In this document: positions 33,758-38,128 of the stretch, piece after piece
How the letters are laid out: every line of letters begins with the position of its first letter
Numbering within the stretch: position 1 is the stretch's first letter
Assembly (NCBI GenBank): GCA_040752635.1
Contig: JBFMGS010000019.1
Coordinates: 1-38,128, forward strand
Reading direction: 5' to 3'
From: JBFMGS01 sp040752635
GTDB taxonomy: Bacteria > Bacillota > SHA-98 > UBA4971
Length of the DNA: 38,128 nucleotides
Notes under the pieces: generated by a model
The model's database searches: none
The model's input: only the letters and a program-made list of their open reading frames with translations
What the model was told of the DNA's origin: nothing
Translations under genes and position numbers: made by a program

Positions 33758-36700
33758 TCAGAATCGTAGCCGGGCCTCAAGCCCGAAAGTGTATATGCCG
33801 CGCTCATCGTACCTGCCGCTCAGGACAATACCGGGTCTGTAGAAATAGTCGAACTTGAGTACCCCGAACGACTCCGGCCCGAAGCCTTTCTCGTAGGTGA
33901 GGTAAAGATCGTCAACGACGTATTTGCCGATCCTAAGGGTCAGTTCATTCGAGGTGCTACGCTGCAGCCTGAATTCGTCCAGCGAAAGGACGTCCTCGAA
34001 CGTCCTCTCGATGCCGCCGACAAACTGAAGGCGGAGCTCCTGGTCGAATATCCTGGCAATCTCTTCCTTGAATGCGCCCTCGACGTCACCTTCAAGGATC
34101 TTCGCGAGCGCACCCGGGTAATTCAGGAGCGCAAGGATCTCATCGCGGCTCTTGGGTGGGCTGGAGGACAGATCCAAAGACAGGCCGTCAGGCGGAGTGC
34201 CCCTCAGTGCAAGGTAGATAGTGGTGGAGCCCGCGCGGGTCTCCGCCTCGACGTCAACCGACGGCATGATGCCGTTATCCCCTCTAAACTCGGCTACCGC
34301 CCGGCGCACCACAAACTCGTTCCCGAAGTAGGCGAACCACCCGCGGCGGGCTTCAACGGTGCCCGTGACATCCGGTTGCTTGAGCGTGCCCCCGATCTCG
34401 AGAGTGCCCCAGGCCGGAATATCCATGATGTTCGTCCGCACCCTGAGATCCCCCTCGGTGCTCACACTCAGCGCAAGGTCAGCGTCAAACGGGAGGTCTC
34501 CCTCGAAGTCCCAACCGCCCGGCGTGAACTCGGCCTTCGCGAGCTTGAGCTGCCCGGAAAGGAGCGGCCTTCTCGCAGGCCCGTAGACTGCAATATCCGA
34601 GTCAACCAGAGCGCGGAACCCGCGTGCCTGGACCCTGGCCCGAGTGCTCGTAACCCTGAGGTCAAGCCTGGAGCCGCCGGGAGCAAACGCTATCCTGCCA
34701 GAAGCGTTTATGCTGCCGTCGCCGAGGCGGCACGAAAGGCTTTCAACGTCCGCCTGTGTCCCGTCGAAGCTAATCTTCGCAGTCATGTCTCCGAGAACAT
34801 CAGCTAGAGGCGCAAGTTTGATCCTTCCCTCCCTCACCTGGGCGTACCCGTGAAGTTCCGGGGCGTCGATTCTTCCGGACACGCGCAAGTCCACGTTGGC
34901 CGCGCCCTCGGCCCACTCGATCTGATCGGAGAGCAGCATGAGCAGCACAAGGCTGGTGTTTTCCATTCTGATGACGAGATCGAGGGCGCCCTGCCCCTTC
35001 GGCGCGGGAACGCCGAGAGCAGCCAGTTGCTGCGGCGCAAGCGGTACCTTACCCGTCACGCTCGCCTTATGCTGGCCCTGGGTTATCTCGCCCTCTTCTA
35101 GAGTTATCACTCCGTCACGGAAGACCATCCTGGCCGCAAGAGCATCGAAGTAAAGCTTCTCGATGCTGCCGTCTGTCAGCTTCATCGAGAGGGTCGCCGT
35201 CGGGTCGGTAGACGTGCCCTCGACCTTCGCCGCGCAGTCCATCACGCCCTTGACAGCGTACCTCACCCCGAAGAGGGTAGCCAGCACGCTGGCATCGAAG
35301 CGCCTGGCAGACGCGGCAAATGAGATCGCTCCGCCGGACTTGGACGTGCCGCTCGCCTCCAGGTATCCGCCGCTCGCTTGGCGCACGCGCAGGACTTTCA
35401 GGTTAAGCTCTCCTCCGGCGATACCCGCTTCGACGGTGCCACCCGCGAAAGCCACGCCGCCAATTCTCATGTTTGACGCTTCAAGTGACGCCTCCACGTT
35501 AGGGCTCGACGCGCTGCCCCGCGCGATAACCCTGCCGCTCGCCGTCCCCTCCATCGGGAGGTCCTGACCAGGCCGGACAAGGTGGAGCACGGTTGTGAGC
35601 CTGAGCCCGGCCACCTCCAGCGCGAGATCAAGAGCCGTATCCTTCTTCCCCGCCAGAACCGCCCCGGTCACCGTGGCCGTGCCCGTGCCGTCATGGATGA
35701 CAAGCGGAGCGAACTCGAGGCCGCCCCCCTTCCATCTCAAAGTCCCTGCCGCCCCTGGAAAGAGAGCGTTCATGAGGACCACGTTCTTCGCCGTGATCTG
35801 CCCCTCAAGACAAGGCGCCTTCATGTCGCCGGTCACCTTCCCGTGGAAGCTGGCAATGCCCGCGCTGACAGGGTTATGGGGAATATCCACGGGAAGGTTC
35901 GCAAGATCCAGGTCGCTCGCGTTTACGGAGAGGTCAAGGCTTCCGCCTTTAGTCAAGGTACCGCTCGCAGTGATCCGTGCAGGTCCTACTTTGACCGAAA
36001 GCCGGGTGATCCCCAGCACGTTCGCGGTAAACCCAAAGTCCACGCTGGCCTTATCCAGCTTTACGCCCGCCACCTCGCCTGATATCAGCTCGACTGACCC
36101 ACGGGCCTCGGGATCCTTCACGCTTCCCTTGAGGGCGATCTCCCCCGAGACCAGGCCGCTCAATGGAACATCGTCGATTTTCGCCAGGGACATGAGCTCG
36201 GCGCAAGGGGCTTTGCTCAGACGGACAACGAGGCTCAACTGTTGCCGGTCTCGCTCGAGGCCGACAGTCCCGGATACCAGGTAGGACGCATTCCCGGCCC
36301 GCAAGGTCACGCTGTCAAGGAATAGCTCCCGCGCTGACAGCCTTACCCGGCCCGTCAGCGCGTCAAACCTCCTGCCCTCAGCCATAGGCTTCGTGATGTC
36401 CGCCAGCCCATCAATGACCACGTCCCGGCCCTTCCCCGAGACGGTGCCTGCAAAGGTTGCAACCCCGCTCGCCCCTGTGTACCCCGCCAGCTTTGCGAGT
36501 TCTCCGAGGTCGAATCCCTTGGCGACAACTTGCAGGTTAAACCCGCCATCGGTAAACACGACACCCTTTGCGTCTAGGCCGCCTTCGGCCCCTTCGCTTG
36601 CAAGCCGGTCGAGGGTCACCTTCCCATCGGCTGCCCGGAAGTCCGCTTCCAGCCTGCTGAAGGAATAACCTGCAAGGCTGCCCGACGATACGACGCACGA

Positions 36701-38128
36701 CCCGGCAATGCTGTAGGACCCCGGACCGCCGGTTACCGCCGCATCTCCGTCGAAAGTGCCGGATATGGCCAGTTCAGGAGGGAGGAAGTAGGATGCGATC
36801 TCCTTCGCAGAGATCCCCTTCACGCTTGCAATCAGCCTCGCCCCCGGGTCCCCCGTTCGCTTCTTGCCGAGCGCCACCACGCCGTTGAGGGTGACACGAC
36901 CCCCCGCAACCGACGCGCTCGTCTCTCGCAGCGTGAGGGCATCGTTGCCGTAACGGAACTTCCCCTGAACTCTGGACGCGGCCAGCGTTTTCCCCCCGGC
37001 CCGCACGCTGAGGGTCGAGAGGTCGGCGCTGCCGTCGGCATAAACCTCCTCCAACGTGCCGGTCAGCCTCGCCGTGATCCTACCCTTGCCTGCGAAGCTG
37101 TTGCCGGCGCCCGGGGAGATGATCCTCGTAATCTGGCCGATGTCGATGTCGGCGAGGGACACCGTCAGATCGAACCGGGGGTTGAGAGGATCTATGATCT
37201 GCCCCCTGACCTCAAGGGGAGAACCGGCGAACGTCATCTTCAGGGAGTTCGTAGCCATTTCTTTTCCCGCGAGGACAATGACGCCCTGGATGCCGGCCAG
37301 CGCCGATCCAAGGGCAGGGTGGCTGACAGACGCCCCCTTCAACGTGATTTGGCCACTGTACTCGAGATTGGGGTAGAACCCCCTCAGCCTCAGCTCCACT
37401 GCACCCGACCCGGATAGATCAGCAGGCTCGCCAGCGAAAACGACTTTACCCAGGCTTGCAAGGGCGAGGTCTTTGCTCTTGAGCGTAAGGTCTATCTCCA
37501 CTTTCTTGCCCGGTCTCAACCACCCTGCTGCTTCGACCCTCGACGCCCCGAGGCTGGCGGTCATCCCCTTTATCTCGACCAGGTCCTCTTTGAAGCTGAT
37601 CTCGGCTGCAATGTCCTCAACCCGCGACCCGATAGCATCGTGGACCAACACGCCTTTGCTGACAACCACGTCCGCGTCGCAAGACATCTCCCTGCCGTCG
37701 CCGCCGGCAAACACAAGGTGAGCGCTTCCATTCCCGCCGAGCTCCTTTACGCCCGGATACACTTCGCCCGCCGCAAGAGAAGCACGCGTAATGTCGGCGG
37801 TCCCCTCATAAGAGATGGCTCCGCCAGGACCGCCCGCGAACGAGAGATCGCACGCGAGCTCTCCGCTGACGCTCTTCACACCTTCAACAACGTTCGTTGC
37901 CTGGAACGACGCTTTGCGTACTAACACCTTCCCGTTGTAATACGCGCCGGCCTGGACGTCCCCGGAGAACGCAACATCGAGGCTCGCCGGCCCCTCGATG
38001 CGTTCGATGCCCTTTGCAATCTCCCCGGCTTTGATCGTGCCCCCCGAGACCGTCGCCCTGCCACTATAGGTGCCCCTCGCGCCCCCCTGGCCATTCGCGC
38101 CTCCCACACCCTCGAAATCGATGCTCGC
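33758..38128 (-). CDS. tamB: TamB-family (DUF490) envelope-spanning protein (5' end outside window)
   Basis: 1,456 residues are visible with the N-terminus beyond the window. The whole stretch is built of AsmA/TamB-type beta repeats (for example ASGTLTKGGSLDLSVNASDL, VTGAVLAGKKDTALDLALEV) that form a long hydrophobic groove. The C-terminal DUF490 domain is clear: DLSSSPPKSRDEILALLNYPGALAKI, then FVGGIERTFEDVLSLDEFRLQR, ELTLRIGKYVVDDLYLTYEKG and a last strand ending EARLRF. TamB spans the periplasm and is implicated in phospholipid transport to the OM and in OM protein assembly. TamA is not visible; BamA, encoded next, may be its OM partner. The gene lies upstream of bamA in the same direction. 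Confidence 0.93.
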   Translation of the reverse strand, partial: ASIDFEGVGGANGQGGARGTYSGRATVSGGTIKAGEIAKGIERIEGPASLDVAFSGDVQAGAYYNGKVLVRKASFQATNVVEGVKSVSGELACDLSFAGGPGGAISYEGTADITRASLAAGEVYPGVKELGGNGSAHLVFAGGDGREMSCDADVVVSKGVLVHDAIGSRVEDIAAEISFKEDLVEIKGMTASLGASRVEAAGWLRPGKKVEIDLTLKSKDLALASLGKVVFAGEPADLSGSGAVELRLRGFYPNLEYSGQITLKGASVSHPALGSALAGIQGVIVLAGKEMATNSLKMTFAGSPLEVRGQIIDPLNPRFDLTVSLADIDIGQITRIISPGAGNSFAGKGRITARLTGTLEEVYADGSADLSTLSVRAGGKTLAASRVQGKFRYGNDALTLRETSASVAGGRVTLNGVVALGKKRTGDPGARLIASVKGISAKEIASYFLPPELAISGTFDGDAAVTGGPGSYSIAGSCVVSSGSLAGYSFSRLEADFRAADGKVTLDRLASEGAEGGLDAKGVVFTDGGFNLQVVAKGFDLGELAKLAGYTGASGVATFAGTVSGKGRDVVIDGLADITKPMAEGRRFDALTGRVRLSARELFLDSVTLRAGNASYLVSGTVGLERDRQQLSLVVRLSKAPCAELMSLAKIDDVPLSGLVSGEIALKGSVKDPEARGSVELISGEVAGVKLDKASVDFGFTANVLGITRLSVKVGPARITASGTLTKGGSLDLSVNASDLDLANLPVDIPHNPVSAGIASFHGKVTGDMKAPCLEGQITAKNVVLMNALFPGAAGTLRWKGGGLEFAPLVIHDGTGTATVTGAVLAGKKDTALDLALEVAGLRLTTVLHLVRPGQDLPMEGTASGRVIARGSASSPNVEASLEASNMRIGGVAFAGGTVEAGIAGGELNLKVLRVRQASGGYLEASGTSKSGGAISFAASARRFDASVLATLFGVRYAVKGVMDCAAKVEGTSTDPTATLSMKLTDGSIEKLYFDALAARMVFRDGVITLEEGEITQGQHKASVTGKVPLAPQQLAALGVPAPKGQGALDLVIRMENTSLVLLMLLSDQIEWAEGAANVDLRVSGRIDAPELHGYAQVREGRIKLAPLADVLGDMTAKISFDGTQADVESLSCRLGDGSINASGRIAFAPGGSRLDLRVTSTRARVQARGFRALVDSDIAVYGPARRPLLSGQLKLAKAEFTPGGWDFEGDLPFDADLALSVSTEGDLRVRTNIMDIPAWGTLEIGGTLKQPDVTGTVEARRGWFAYFGNEFVVRRAVAEFRGDNGIMPSVDVEAETRAGSTTIYLALRGTPPDGLSLDLSSSPPKSRDEILALLNYPGALAKILEGDVEGAFKEEIARIFDQELRLQFVGGIERTFEDVLSLDEFRLQRSTSNELTLRIGKYVVDDLYLTYEKGFGPESFGVLKFDYFYRPGIVLSGRYDERGIYTFGLEARLRF

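Noticed and set aside
1..38128. CRISPR arrays, tRNA or rRNA genes, insertion sequences, prophage genes
   Set aside because: I looked for regular spaced repeats, cloverleaf-like sequences and transposase motifs and saw none; the only mobile-type genes are the toxin-antitoxin remnant.

Overview
The window reads as one contiguous outer-membrane (OM) biogenesis supercluster from a GC-rich diderm member of the Bacillota. Three things point there: strong GGAGG-type ribosome binding sites, an SLH-domain porin of the OmpM type (the OM-to-peptidoglycan tether of diderm Bacillota such as Negativicutes, Halanaerobiales and Limnochordia), and the clustering of lpx, lpt, bam, tam and skp genes that those lineages keep in a single locus. 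The high GC favours a Limnochordia-like or related uncultured lineage; this is inference. Three 100-N gaps mark the sequence as a scaffold. Two of them are flanked by an identical 127-bp duplication typical of de Bruijn-graph contig ends, so those two genes are intact once one copy is collapsed.

Almost every gene is on the minus strand, so transcription runs from high to low coordinates. From the right end: tamB (5' end outside the window), bamA with three POTRA repeats, skp, a giant Skp-like coiled-coil protein, and lpxD. A small plus-strand island follows, with a broken BrnT-type toxin and its intact antitoxin. Then come two OM beta-barrel genes (YjbH-like and PorV/FadL-like), a first Lpt block (lptF/G, lptD, lptC, lptA), and an unusual ABC system made of a roughly 902-residue permease with a huge coiled-coil ectodomain plus a GlnQ-like ATPase. 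The lipid A block follows: lpxC, fabZ, lpxA, lpxI, lpxB, an LpxB-like glycosyltransferase and an MsbA-type flippase. The left end holds an NDP-sugar pyrophosphorylase, a gapped membrane-anchored protein (perhaps a second LptC), a third LpxB-related protein, a second LptA-like protein, lptB, a second lptF/G, a DUF3084 protein and the OmpM-like porin, cut by the window edge.

Together the genes cover early lipid A synthesis (LpxA, LpxC, LpxD, LpxI, LpxB), inner-membrane flipping (MsbA), the LPS bridge (LptB, LptF/G, LptC, LptA, LptD), OM protein insertion (BamA, Skp), lipid or protein transfer (TamB), and attachment of the OM to the wall (OmpM). Kdo synthesis and transfer, LpxK and the late acyltransferases are not in the window. 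Many junctions are 4-bp overlaps of the form NTGA with TTG, GTG or apparently CTG starts, which implies tight translational coupling.

The points most worth a second look are the uncharacterised ABC system between the lpt and lpxC blocks, the duplicated Lpt parts and three LpxB-family proteins, a structured palindromic repeat shared by two intergenic regions, repeat-bearing leaders in front of bamA and lpxC, and the decayed toxin.
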